Source of the DNA: Uropetala carovei
Taxonomy: Eukaryota; Arthropoda; Insecta; Odonata; Petaluridae
Assembly (NCBI GenBank): GCA_036926305.1
Contig: JAXCHB010000243.1
Location: 558,001-622,000 of the forward strand
Length of the DNA: 64,000 nt
Direction of reading: 5' to 3'
The notes beneath the pieces were generated by a model, which saw only the letters and a program-made list of their open reading frames with translations, ran no database searches and was not told the origin of the DNA. Of the stretch, positions 12,068 to 24,083 are shown piece after piece. The position numbers and the translations under genes were made by a program. Position 1 is the first letter of the stretch; each line of letters opens with the position of its first letter.

Positions 12068-15000
12068 CTACATTTTTTTCGAAATGTTTTTTGAAAATTT
12101 TTTTCAGGATTTTTTTCAAAAATTTTATTTCGAAAATTTTTTTTAAAATTTTTTTCGAAATTTTTTTTTAAAATTTTTTTTGAAAATTTTTTCGAAAATT
12201 TTTTTTGAAATTTTCTTCGAAATTTTTTTTTAAAATTTTTTTCGAAATTTTTTTTCAAAATTTTTTTTCAAAATTTTCTTCGAAATTTTTTTTTCGAAAT
12301 TTTTTTTAAAAATTTTTTTCCAAAATTTTTTCGAAAATTTTTTTGAAAATTTTTTTCGAAATTTTTTTTCAAAATTTTTTTGAAAATTTTTTTCGAAATT
12401 TTTTTTCAAATTTTTTTCGAAAATTTTTTTCATAATTTTTTTCAAAATTTTTTTTTCGAATTTTTGTTCAAATTTTTTTTCCAAAATTTTTTCAAAAATT
12501 TTTTTTTGAAATTTTTTTCGTAAATTGTTTTCGAAATTTTTTTTCAAAATTTTTTTCGAAAATTTTTTAAAAAATTTTATTCGAAATTTTTTTTGAAAAT
12601 TTTTTTTGAAAATTTTTTTCCAAAATTTTTTTCAAAATTTTTTTTGAAATTTTTTTCGAAAATTTTTTTCGAAAATTTTTTTTCGAAATTTTTTTTCAAA
12701 TTTTTTTAAAAATTTTTTTCGGAAATTTTTTAGCGAAAATTTTTTTTCGAAATTTTTTTCGAAAATTTTTTTTGTTTTTTTCGAAAATTTTTAGAAAATT
12801 TTTTTCGAAAAATTTTTTTCCAAAATTTTTTCGAAAATTTTTTTGAAAATTTTTTTCGAAATTTTTTTTCAAAATTTTTTTCGAAAATTTTTTTTTGAAA
12901 TTTTATTCGAAAATAAAAAAAAAAATTTTTTTCGAAATTTTTTTTCCAAATTTTTTTTTGAAAATTTTTTTCCAAAATTTTTTCGAAAATTTTTTTCAAA
13001 ATTTTTTTCGAAATTTTTTTTCAAAATTTTTTTTGGAAAATTTTTTTTCGAAATTTTTTTCGAAAACTTTTTTTGCAAAATTTTTTCAAAATTTTTTTCG
13101 AAAATTTTTTTGAAAATTTTCTTCGTAAATTTTTTTCAAAAATTTTTTCGAAAATTTTTTTAAAAATTTTTTTCGAAATTTTTTTTCAAAATTTTTTTCG
13201 AAAAATTTTTTTTGAAATTTTTTTCGCAAATTTTTAAAAAAATTCTTTTCGAAATTTTTTTTCAAATTTTTTTTTTTGAAAATTTTTTTTTTTAATTTTT
13301 TCGAAAATTTTTTTCAAAATTTTTTTCGAAATTTTTTTTAAAAATTTTTTTCGAAAATTTTTTTTCGAAATATTTTTCGAAAATTTTTTTCGAAATTTTT
13401 TTTCAAATTTTTTTTCGAAATTTTTTTTCATAATTTTTTTCGAAATTTTTTTTTCGAAATTTTTTTTCAAAATTTTTTTCGAAAAAATTTGCTCCAAAAT
13501 TTTTTTGAAAATTTTTTTCGAAGTTTTTTTTCAAAATTTTTTTTGAAAATTTTTTTCCAAATTTTTTTCGAAAACTTTTTTCGAAAATTTTTTTCGAAAT
13601 TTTTTTTCAAATTTTTTTTCGAAAATTTTTTTCATAATTTTTTTCGAAATTTTTTTCGAAAATTTATTTCGAGAATTTTTTTTCCAAAATTCTTTCAAAA
13701 ATTTTTTAAAAAATTTTTTTCGGAAATTTTTTAGCGAAATTTTTTTTTCAAAATTTTTTTCGAAAATTTTTTTTCAGTTTTTTTCGAAATTTTTTTCGAA
13801 AATTTTTTTGAAATTTTTTTCGAAAAATTTTTTTTTAAAATTTTTTCGAAAATTTTTTTGAAAATTTTTTTCGAAATTTTTTTTCAAATTTTTTTTCGAA
13901 AATTTTTTTTCGAAAATTAAAAAAAAATTTTTTTCTAAATTTTTTTTCAAAATTTTTTTTCAAAATTTTCTTCGAAATTTTTTTCGAAAATTTTTTTAAA
14001 AATTTTTTTCCAAAATTTTTTCGAAAATTTTTTTGAAAATTTTTTTCGAAATTTTTTTTCAAAATTTTTTTTCGAAAACTTTTTTTGCAAAATTTTTTAA
14101 AATTTTTTTTCGAAATTTTTTTTCAAAATTTTTTTCGAAAATTTTTTTTCGAAAATTTTTTTCGAAATTTTTTTCTACATTTTTTTCGAAATGTTTTTTG
14201 AAAATTTTTTTCAGGATTTTTTTCAAAAATTTTATTTCGAAAATTTTTTTTCGAAATTTTTTTTCAAATTTTTTTAAAAATTTTTTTCGGAAATTTTTTA
14301 GCGAAAATTTTTTTTCGAAATTTTTTTCGAAAATTTTTTTTGTTTTTTTCGAAAATTTTTAGAAAATTTTTTTCGAAAAATTTTTTTCCAAAATTTTTTC
14401 GAAAATTTTTTTGAAAATTTTTTTCGAAATTTTTTTTCAAAATTTTTTTCGAAAAATTTTTTTTGAAATTTTATTCGAAAAAAAAAAAAAAAATTTTTTT
14501 CGAAATTTTTTTTCCAAATTTTTTTTTGAAAATTTTTTTCCAAAATTTTTTCGAAAATTTTTTTCAAAATTTTTTTCGAAATTTTTTTTCAAAATTTTTT
14601 TCGAAAATTTTTTTTCGAAATTTTTTTCGAAAACTTTTTTTGCAAAATTTTTTCAAAATTTTTTTCGAAAATTTTTTTGAAAATTTTCTTCGTAAATTTT
14701 TTTCAAAAATTTTTTCGAAAATTTTTTTAAAAATTTTTTTCGAAATTTTTTTTCAAAATTTTTTTTGAAATTTTTTTCGCAAATTTTTAAAAAAATTCTT
14801 TTCGAAATTTTTTTTCAAATTTTTTTTTTTGAAAATTTTTTTTTTAAATTTTTTCGAAAATTTTTTTCAAAATTTTTTTCGAAATTTTTTTTAAAAATTT
14901 TTTTCGAAAATTTTTTTTCGAAATATTTTTCAAAAATTTTTTTCGAAATTTTTTTTCAAATTTTTTTTCGACATTTTTTTTCATAATTTTTTTCGAAATT

Positions 15001-16655
15001 TTTTTTTCGAAATTTTTTTTCAAAATTTTTTTCGAAAAAATTTGCTCCAAAATTTTTTTGAAAATTTTTTTCGAAGTTTTTTTTCAAAATTTTTTTCGAA
15101 AATTTTTTTCCAAATTTTTTTCGAAAACTTTTTTCGAAAATTTTTTTCGAAATTTTTTTTCAAATTTTTTTTCGAAAATTTTTTTCATAATTTTTTTCGA
15201 AATTTTTTTTGAAAATTTATTTCGAGAATTTTTTTTCCAAAATTCTTTCAAAAATTTTTTAAAAAATTTTTTTCGGAAATTTTTTAGCGAAATTTTTTTT
15301 TCAAAATTTTTTTCGAAAATTTTTTTTCAGTTTTTTTCGAAATTTTTTTCGAAAATTTTTTTGAAATTATTTTCGAAAAATTTTTTTCCAAAATTTTTTC
15401 GAAAATTTTTTTGAAAATTTTTTTCGAAATTTTTTTTCAAATTTTTTTTCGAAAATTTTTTTTCGAAATTTTTTTCGAAAATTAAAAAAAAATTTTTTTC
15501 GAAATTTTTTTTCAAAATTTTTTTTCAAAATTTTCTTCGAAATTTTTTTCGAAAATTTTTTTAAAAATTTTTTTCCAAAATTTTTTCGAAAATTTTTTTG
15601 AAAATTTTTTTCGAAATTTTTTTTCAAAATTTTTTTCGAAAACTTTTTTCAAAATTTTTTAAAATTTTTTTTCGAAATTTTTTTTCAAAATTTTTTTCGA
15701 AAATTTTTTTTCGAAAATTTTTTTCGAAATTTTTTTCTACATTATTTTCGAAATGTTTTTTGAAAATTTTTTTCAGGATTTTTTTCAAAAATTTTATTTC
15801 GAAAATTTTTTTCAAAATTTTTTTCGAAATTTTTTTTTTAAATTTTTTTCGAAATTTTTTTTCAAAATTTTTTTTCAAAATTTTCTTCGAAATTTTTTTC
15901 GAAAATTTTTTTAAAAATTTTTTTCCAAAATTTTTTCGAAAATTTTTTTGAAAATTTTTTTCGAAATTTTTTTTCAAAATTTTTTTGAAAATTTTTTTTC
16001 GAAATTTTTTTTCAAATTTTTTTTCGAAAATTTTTTTCATAATTTTTTTCAAAATTTTTTTTTCGAATTTTTGTTCGAATTTTTTTTCCAAAATTTTTTC
16101 AAAAATTTTTTTTTGAAATTTTTTTCGTAAATTTTTTTCGAAATTTTTTTTCAAAATTTTTTTCGAAAATTTTTTAAAAAATTTTATTCGAAATTTTTTT
16201 TCAAATTTTTTTAAAAATTTTTTTCGGAAATTTTTTAGGGAAAATTTTTTTTCGAAATTTTTTTCGAAAATTTTTTGTTTTTTTCGAAATTTTTTTCGAA
16301 AATTTTTAGAAAATTTTTTTCCAAAATTTTTTTGAAAATTTTTTTCGAAATTTTTTTTCAAAATTTTTTTCGAAAATTTTTTTTTGAAATTTTATTCGAA
16401 AATAAAAAAAAAAAAATTTTTCGAAATTTTTTTTCCAAATTTTTTTTTGAAAATTTTTTTCCAAAATTTTTTCGAAATTTTTTTTCAAAATTTTTTTCGA
16501 AATTTTTTTTCAAAATTTTTTTCGAAAATTTTTTTTCGAAATTTTTTTCGAAAACTTTTTTTGCAAAATTTTTTCAAAATTTTTTTCGAAAATTTTTTTG
16601 AAAATTTTCTTCGTAAATTTTTTTCAAAAATTTTTTCGAAAATTTTTTTAAAAAT
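12068..16655 (+). repeat. 4.7-kb higher-order unit, copy 3 (right end replaced)
   Basis: It matches copy 2 at an offset of 4,721-4,723, then 4,709 after about 14,770 (one 12-bp monomer lost), until about 16,655. There copy 2 continues into GAAATTTTTTTCGAAAAC while this copy continues into the distal segment shared with 1,518-2,166 and 28,602. The marker at 15,737 has the private form CTACATTATTTTCG, which is shared only with 27,765. Confidence 0.83.
14478..14493 (+). repeat. Poly(A) tract, 16 A
   Basis: Equivalent of 9,755-9,770 in 4.72-kb copy 3. Confidence 0.85.
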
Positions 16656-19600
16656 TTTTTTCGAAATTTTTTTTCAAAATTTTTTTCGAAAAATTTTTTT
16701 TGAAATTTTTTTCGCAAATTTTTAAAAAAATTCTTTTCGAAATTTTTTTTCAAATTTTTTTTTTGAAAATTTTTTTCTAAAATTTTTTCGAAAATTTTTT
16801 TCAAAATTTTTTTCGAAATTTTTTTTAAAAATTTTTTTCGAAAATTTTTTTTCGAAATATTTTTCGAAAATTTTTTTCGAAATTTTTTTTCAAATTTTTT
16901 TTCGAAATTTTTTTTCATAATTTTTTTCGAAATTTTTTTTTCGAAATTTTTTTTCAAAATTTTTTTCGAAAAAATTTGCTCCAAAACTTTTTTGAAAATT
17001 TTTTTCGAAGTTTTTTTTCAAAATTTTTTTCGAAAATTTTTTTCCAAATTTTTTTCGAAAAATTTTTTCGAAAATTTTTTTCGAAATTTTTTTTCAAATT
17101 TTTTTTCGAAAATTTTTTTCATAATTTTTTTCGAAATTTTTTTCGAAAATTTAGTTCGAGAATTTTTTTTCCAAAATTCTTTCAAAAATTTTTTAAAAAA
17201 TTTATTTCGGAAATTTTTTAGCGAAACTTTTTTTCAAAATTTTTTTCGAAAATTTTTTTTCAGCTTTTTTGGAATTTTTTTCGAAAATTTTTTTGAAATT
17301 TTTTTCGAAAAATTTTTTTCCAAAATTTTTTCGAAAATTTTTTTGAAAATTTTTTTCGAAATTTTTTTTCAAATTTTTTTTCGAAAATTTTTTTTCGAAA
17401 TTTTTTTCGAAAATTAAAAAAAAATTTTTTTCGAAATTTTTTTTCAAAATTTTCTTCGAAATTTTTTTCGAAAATTTTTTTAAAAATTTTTTTCCAAAAT
17501 TTTTTCGAAAATTTTTTTGAAAATTTTTTTCGAAATTTTTTTCGAAAACTTTTTTTGCAAAATTTTTTCAAATTTTTTTTCGAAATTTTTTTTCAAATTT
17601 TTTTTCGAAATTTTTTTTCATAATTTTTTTCGAAATTTTTTTTTCGAAATTTTTTTTCAAAATTTTTTTCGAAAAAATTTGCTCCAAAACTTTTTTGAAA
17701 ATTTTTTTCGAAGTTTTTTTTCAAAATTTTTTTCGAAAATTTTTTTCCAAATTTTTTTCGAAAAATTTTTTCGAAAATTTTTTTCGAAATTTTTTTTCAA
17801 ATTTTTTTTCGAAAATTTTTTTCATAATTTTTTTCGAAATTTTTTTCGAAAATTTAGTTCGAGAATTTTTTTTCCAAAATTCTTTCAAAAATTTTTTAAA
17901 AAATTTATTTCGGAAATTTTTTAGCGAAACTTTTTTTCAAAATTTTTTTCGAAAATTTTTTTTCAGCTTTTTTGGAATTTTTTTCGAAAATTTTTTTGAA
18001 ATTTTTTTCGAAAAATTTTTTTCCAAAATTTTTTCGAAAATTTTTTTGAAAATTTTTTTCGAAATTTTTTTTCAAATTTTTTTTCGAAAATTTTTTTTCG
18101 AAATTTTTTTCGAAAATTAAAAAAAAATTTTTTTCGAAATTTTTTTTCAAAATTTTCTTCGAAATTTTTTTCGAAAATTTTTTTAAAAATTTTTTTCCAA
18201 AATTTTTTCGAAAATTTTTTTGAAAATTTTTTTCGAAATTTTTTTCGAAAACTTTTTTTGCAAAATTTTTTCAAATTTTTTTTCGAAATTTTTTTTCAAA
18301 ATTTTTTTCGAAATTTTTTTTTCGAAAATGTTTTTCGAAATTTTTTTCTACATTTTTTTCGAAATGTTTTTTGAAAATTTTTTTCAGGATTTTTTTCAAA
18401 AATTTTATTTCGAAAATTTTTTTCAAAATTTTTTTCGAAATTTTTTTTAAAAATTTTTTTTGAAAATTTTTTCGAAAATTTTTTTGAAATTTTCTTCGAA
18501 ATTTTTTTTTAAAATTTTTTTCGAAATTTTTTTTCAAAATTTTTTTTCAAAATTTTCTTCGAAATTTTTTTCGAAAATTTTTTTAAAAATTTTTTTCCAA
18601 AATTTTTTCGAAAATTTTTTTGAAAATTTTTTTCGAAATTTTTTTTCAAAATTTTTTTGAAAATTTTTTTCGAAATTTTTTTTCAAATTTTTTTTCGAAA
18701 ATTTTTTTCATAATTTTTTTCAAAATTTTTTTTTCGAATTTTTGTTCGAATTTTTTTTCCAAAATTTTTTCAAAAATTTTTTTTTGAAATTTTTTTCGTA
18801 AATTTTTTTCGAAATTTTTTTTCAAAATTTTTTTATGAAAATTTTTTAAAAAATTTTATTCGAAATTTTTTTTGAAAATTTTTTTTGAAAATTTTTTTCC
18901 AAAATTTTTTTCAAAATTTTTTTTGAAATTTTTTTCGAAAATTTTTTTCGAAAATTTTTTTTCGAAATTTTTTTTCAAATTTTTTTAAAAATTTTTTTCG
19001 GAAATTTTTTAGCGAAAATTTTTTTTCAAAATTTTTTCCAAAATTTTTTTTGTTTTTTTCGAAATTTTTTTCGAAAATTTTTAGAAAATTTTTTTCGAAA
19101 AATTTTTTTCCAAAATTTTTTCGAAAATTTTTTTGAAAATTTTTTTCGAAATTTTTTTTCAAAATTTTTTTCGAAAATTTTTTTTTGAAATTTTATTCGA
19201 AAATAAAAAAAAAATTTTTTTCGAAATTTTTTTTCCAAATTTTTTTTTGAAAATTTTTTTCCAAAATTTTTTCGAAAATTTTTTTCAAAATTTTTTTCGA
19301 AATTTTTTTTCAAAATTTTTTTCGAAAATTTTTTTTCGAAATTTTTTTCGAAAACTTTTTTTGCAAAATTTTTTCGAAATTTTTTTCGAAAATTTTTTTG
19401 AAAATTTTCTTCGTAAATTTTTTTCAAAACTTTTTTCGAAAATTTTTTTAAAAATTTTTTTCGAAATTTTTTTTGAAATTTTTTTGGCAAATTTTTAAAA
19501 AAATTCTTTTCGAAATTTTTTTTCAAATTTTTTTTTTGAAAATTTTTTTTTTAATTTTTTCGAAAATTTTTTTCAAAATTTTTTTCGAAATTTTTTTTAA

Positions 19601-20890
19601 AAATTTTTTTCGAAAATTTTTTTTCGAAATATTTTTCGAAAATTTTTTTCGAAATTTTTTTTCAAATTTTTTTTCGAAATTTTTTTTAAATTTTTTTCGA
19701 AATTTTTTTTTCGAAATTTTTTTTCAAAATTTTTTTCGAAAAAATTTGCTCCAAAATTTTTTTGAAAATTTTTTTCGAAGTTTTTTTTCAAAATTTTTTT
19801 AGAAAATTTTTTTCCAAATTTTTTTCGAAAAATTTTTTCGAAAATTTTTTTCGAAATTTTTTTTCAAATTTTTTTCGAAAATTTTTTTCATAATTTTTTT
19901 CGAAATTTTTTTCGAAAATTTATTTCGAGAATTTTTTTTCCAAAATTCTTTCAAAAATTTTTTAAAAAATTTTTTTCGGAAATTTTTTAGCGAAATTTTT
20001 TTTTCAAAATTTTTTTCGAAAATTTTTTTTCAGTTTTTTTCGAAATTTTTTTCGAAAATTTTTTTGAAATTTTTTTCGAAAAATTTTTTTCCAAAATTTT
20101 TTCGGAAATTTTTTTGTAAATTTTTTTTGAAATTTTTTTTCAAATTTTTTTTCGAAAATTTTTTTTCGAAATTTTTTTCGAAAATTAAAAAAAAATTTTT
20201 TTCGAAATTTTTTTTCAAAATTTTTTTTCAAAATTTTCTTCGAAATTTTTTTCGAAAATTTTTTTGAAAATTTTTTTCCAAAATTTTTCAAAAATTTTTT
20301 TGAAAATTTTTTTCGAAATTTTTTTTTAAAATTTTTTTTGAAAATTTTTTTCCAAAATTTTTTCGAAAATGTTTTTCGAAATTTTTTTCGAAAACTTTTT
20401 TTGCAAAATTTTTTCAAATTTTTTTTCGAAATTTTTTTTCAAAATTTTTTTCGAAAATTTTTTTTCGAAAATTTTTTTCGAAATTTTTTTCTACATTTTT
20501 TTCGAAATGTTTTTTGAAAATTTTTTTCAGGATTTTTTTCAAAAATTTTATTTCAAAAATTTTTTTCAAAATTTTTTTCGAATTTTTTTTTTTTAATTTT
20601 TTTTGAAAATTTTTTCGAAAATTTTTTTTGAAATTTTTTTTCAAAAATTTTTCGAAAATTTTTTTCAAAATTATTTTCGAAATTTTTTTCGAAAATTTTT
20701 TTCAAAATTTTTTTCGAAAAATTTTTTTCAAAAATTTTTTTGAAAATTTTTTTCGAAATTTTTTTTCAAATTTTTTTTCGAAAATTTTTTTCATAATTTT
20801 TTTCAAAATTTTTTTTTCGAATTTTTGTTCGAATTTTTTTTCCAAAATTTTTTCAAAAATTTTTTTTTGAAATTTTTTTCGTAAATTTTT
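16656..20890 (+). repeat. Distal segment of super-repeat S1
   Basis: This part of S1 does not follow the 4.72-kb order. Markers at 18,348 and 20,491 are spaced 2,143. It contains the 703-bp tandem duplication, a CGAGAAT block at 17,157, 17,860 and 19,926, and AGTTCGAG in place of ATTTCGAG in the first two. Its counterpart in S2 is about 28,671-32,180, and its first 650 bp also match 1,518-2,166. Confidence 0.75.
16877..18282 (+). repeat. 703-bp tandem duplication (two units)
   Basis: The units are about 16,877-17,579 and 17,580-18,282. Identical landmarks sit 703 bp apart: the TTTGCTCC variant, the AGTTCGAG block at 17,157 and 17,860, and the TTTCAGCTTTTTTGG variant near 17,260 and 17,963. 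The equivalent place in S2 (about 28,900-29,610) holds one unit. The two units look the same by eye, so the duplication or loss is recent. 703 bp is close to 18 three-monomer (39-bp) steps. Confidence 0.88.
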
Positions 20891-23800
20891 TTCGAAATTT
20901 TTTTTCAAATTTTTTTTCGAAAATTTTTTTCATAATTTTTTTCGAAATTTTTTTCGAAAATTTATTTCGAGAATTTTTTTTCCAAAATTCTTTCAAAAAT
21001 TTTTTAAAAAATTTTTTTCGGAAATTTTTTAGCGAAATTTTTTTTTCAAAATTTTTTTCGAAAATTTTTTTTGTTTTTTTCGAAATTTTTTTCGAAAATT
21101 TTTTTGAAATTTTTTTCGAAAAATTTTTTTTTAAAATTTTTTCGAAAATTTTTTTGAAAATTTTTTTCGAAATTTTTTTTCAAATTTTTTTTCGAAAATT
21201 TTTTTTCGAAAATTAAAAAAAAATTTTTTTCTAAATTTTTTTTCAAAATTTTTTTTCAAAATTTTCTTCGAAATTTTTTTCGAAAATTTTTTTAAAAATT
21301 TTTTTCCAAAATTTTTTCGAAAATTTTTTTGAAAATTTTTTTCGAAATTTTTTTTCAAAATTTTTTTCGAAAACTTTTTTTGCAAAATTTTTTAAAATTT
21401 TTTTTCGAAATTTTTTTTCAAAATTTTTTTCGAAAATTTTTTTTCGAAAATTTTTTTCGAAATTTTTTTCTACATTTTTTTCGAAATGTTTTTTGAAAAT
21501 TTTTTTCAGGATTTTTTTCAAAAATTTTATTTCGAAAATTTTTTTTCGAAATTTTTTTTCAAATTTTTTTAAAAATTTTTTTCGGAAATTTTTTAGCGAA
21601 AATTTTTTTTCGAAATTTTTTTCGAAAATTTTTTTTGTTTTTTTCGAAAATTTTTAGAAAATTTTTTTCGAAAAATTTTTTTCCAAAATTTTTTCGAAAA
21701 TTTTTTTGAAAATTTTTTTCGAAATTTTTTTTCAAAATTTTTTTCGAAAAATTTTTTTTGAAATTTTATTCGAAAAAAAAAAAAAAAATTTTTTTCGAAA
21801 TTTTTTTTCCAAATTTTTTTTTGAAAATTTTTTTCCAAAATTTTTTCGAAAATTTTTTTCAAAATTTTTTTCGAAATTTTTTTTCAAAATTTTTTTCGAA
21901 AATTTTTTTTCGAAATTTTTTTCGAAAACTTTTTTTGCAAAATTTTTTCAAAATTTTTTTCGAAAATTTTTTTGAAAATTTTCTTCGTAAATTTTTTTCA
22001 AAAATTTTTTCGAAAATTTTTTTTAAAATTTTTTTCGAAATTTTTTTTCAAAATTTTTTTCGAAAAATTTTTTTTGAAATTTTTTTCGCAAATTTTTAAA
22101 AAAATTCTTTTCGAAATTTTTTTTCAAATTTTTTTTTTTGAAAATTTTTTTTTTAAATTTTTTCGAAAATTTTTTTCAAAATTTTTTTCGAAATTTTTTT
22201 TAAAAATTTTTTTCGAAAATTTTTTTTCGAAATATTTTTCAAAAATTTTTTTCGAAATTTTTTTTCAAATTTTTTTTCGACATTTTTTTTCATAATTTTT
22301 TTCGAAATTTTTTTTTCGAAATTTTTTTTCAAAATTTTTTTCGAAAAAATTTGCTCCAAAATTTTTTTGAAAATTTTTTTCGAAGTTTTTTTTCAAAATT
22401 TTTTTCGAAAATTTTTTTCCAAATTTTTTTCGAAAACTTTTTTCGAAAATTTTTTTCGAAATTTTTTTTCAAATTTTTTTTCGAAAATTTTTTTCATAAT
22501 TTTTTTCGAAATTTTTTTCGAAAATTTATTTCGAGAATTTTTTTTCCAAAATTCTTTCAAAAATTTTTTAAAAAATTTTTTTCGGAAATTTTTTAGCGAA
22601 ATTTTTTTTTCAAAATTTTTTTCGAAAATTTTTTTTCAGTTTTTTTCGAAATTTTTTTCGAAAATTTTTTTGAAATTTTTTTCGAAAAATTTTTTTCCAA
22701 AATTTTTTCGAAAATTTTTTTGAAAATTTTTTTCGAAATTTTTTTTCAAATTTTTTTTCGAAAATTTTTTTTCGAAATTTTTTTCGAAAATTAAAAAAAA
22801 ATTTTTTTCGAAATTTTTTTTCAAAATTTTTTTTCAAAATTTTCTTCGAAATTTTTTTCGAAAATTTTTTTAAAAATTTTTTTCCAAAATTTTTTCGAAA
22901 ATTTTTTTGAAAATTTTTTTCGAAATTTTTTTTCAAAATTTTTTTCGAAAACTTTTTTCAAAATTTTTTAAAATTTTTTTTCGAAATTTTTTTTCAAAAT
23001 TTTTTTCGAAAATTTTTTTTCGAAAATTTTTTTCGAAATTTTTTTCTACATTTTTTTCGAAATGTTTTTTGAAAATTTTTTTCAGGATTTTTTTCAAAAA
23101 TTTTATTTCGAAAATTTTTTTCAAAATTTTTTTCGAAATTTTTTTTTTAAATTTTTTTCGAAATTTTTTTTCAAAATTTTTTTTCAAAATTTTCTTCGAA
23201 ATTTTTTCGAAAATTTTTTTAAAAATTTTTTTCCAAAATTTTTTCGAAAATTTTTTTGAAAATTTTTTTCGAAATTTTTTTTCAAAATTTTTTTGAAAAT
23301 TTTTTTTCGAAATTTTTTTTCAAATTTTTTTTCGAAAATTTTTTTCATAATTTTTTTCAAAATTTTTTTTTCGAATTTTTGTTCGAATTTTTTTTCCAAA
23401 ATTTTTTCAAAAATTTTTTTTTGAAATTTTTTTCGTAAATTTTTTTCGAAATTTTTTTTCAAAATTTTTTTCGAAAATTTTTTAAAAAATTTTATTCGAA
23501 ATTTTTTTTCAAATTTTTTTAAAAATTTTTTTCGGAAATTTTTTAGGGAAAATTTTTTTTCGAAATTTTTTTCGAAAATTTTTTGTTTTTTTCGAAATTT
23601 TTTTCGAAAATTTTTAGAAAATTTTTTTCCAAAATTTTTTTGAAAATATTTTTCGAAATTTTTTTTCAAAATTTTTTTCGAAAATTTTTTTTTGAAATTT
23701 TATTCGAAAATAAAAAAAAAAAATTTTTCGAAATTTTTTTTCCAAATTTTTTTTTGAAAATTTTTTTCCAAAATTTTTTCGAAATTTTTTTTCAAAATTT

Positions 23801-24083
23801 TTTTCGAAATTTTTTTTCAAAATTTTTTTCGAAAATTTTTTTTCGAAATTTTTTTCGAAAACTTTTTTTGCAAAATTTTTTCAAAATTTTTTTCGAAAAT
23901 TTTTTTGAAAATTTTCTTCGTAAATTTTTTTCAAAAATTTTTTCGAAAATTTTTTTAAAAATTTTTTTTTGAAATTTTTTTCGAAAACTTTTTTTGCAAA
24001 ATTTTTTCAAATTTTTTTTCGAAATTTTTTTTCTAAATTTTTTTCGAAAATTTTTTTTCGAAAATTTTTTTCGAAATTTTTTT
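20891..24083 (+). repeat. 4.7-kb higher-order unit, partial copy 2' (left end missing)
   Basis: It is equivalent to 8,870-12,065 at an offset of 12,018-12,020 (markers 21,470 and 23,046 against 9,452 and 11,028). To its left the match stops abruptly near 20,890, where a GTAAATTTTTTTCGAAAT context switches into the unit. Confidence 0.85.
21773..21788 (+). repeat. Poly(A) tract, 16 A
   Basis: Equivalent of 9,755-9,770 in super-repeat S2. Confidence 0.85.

Larger units (their letters stand above)
8870..20890 (+). repeat. 12.02-kb super-repeat, copy S1
   Basis: This is a second-level unit. It comprises the right two thirds of 4.72-kb copy 2, all of copy 3, and a distal segment (16,656-20,890) of different internal order. 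The same order recurs from 20,891 at an offset of 12,016-12,028 up to about 17,500. After 17,700 the offset drops to 11,325 because S1 has an extra 703-bp duplication, and to 11,287 near the right end because of a further 38-bp difference. Sampled lines are identical apart from isolated substitutions. Confidence 0.85.
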
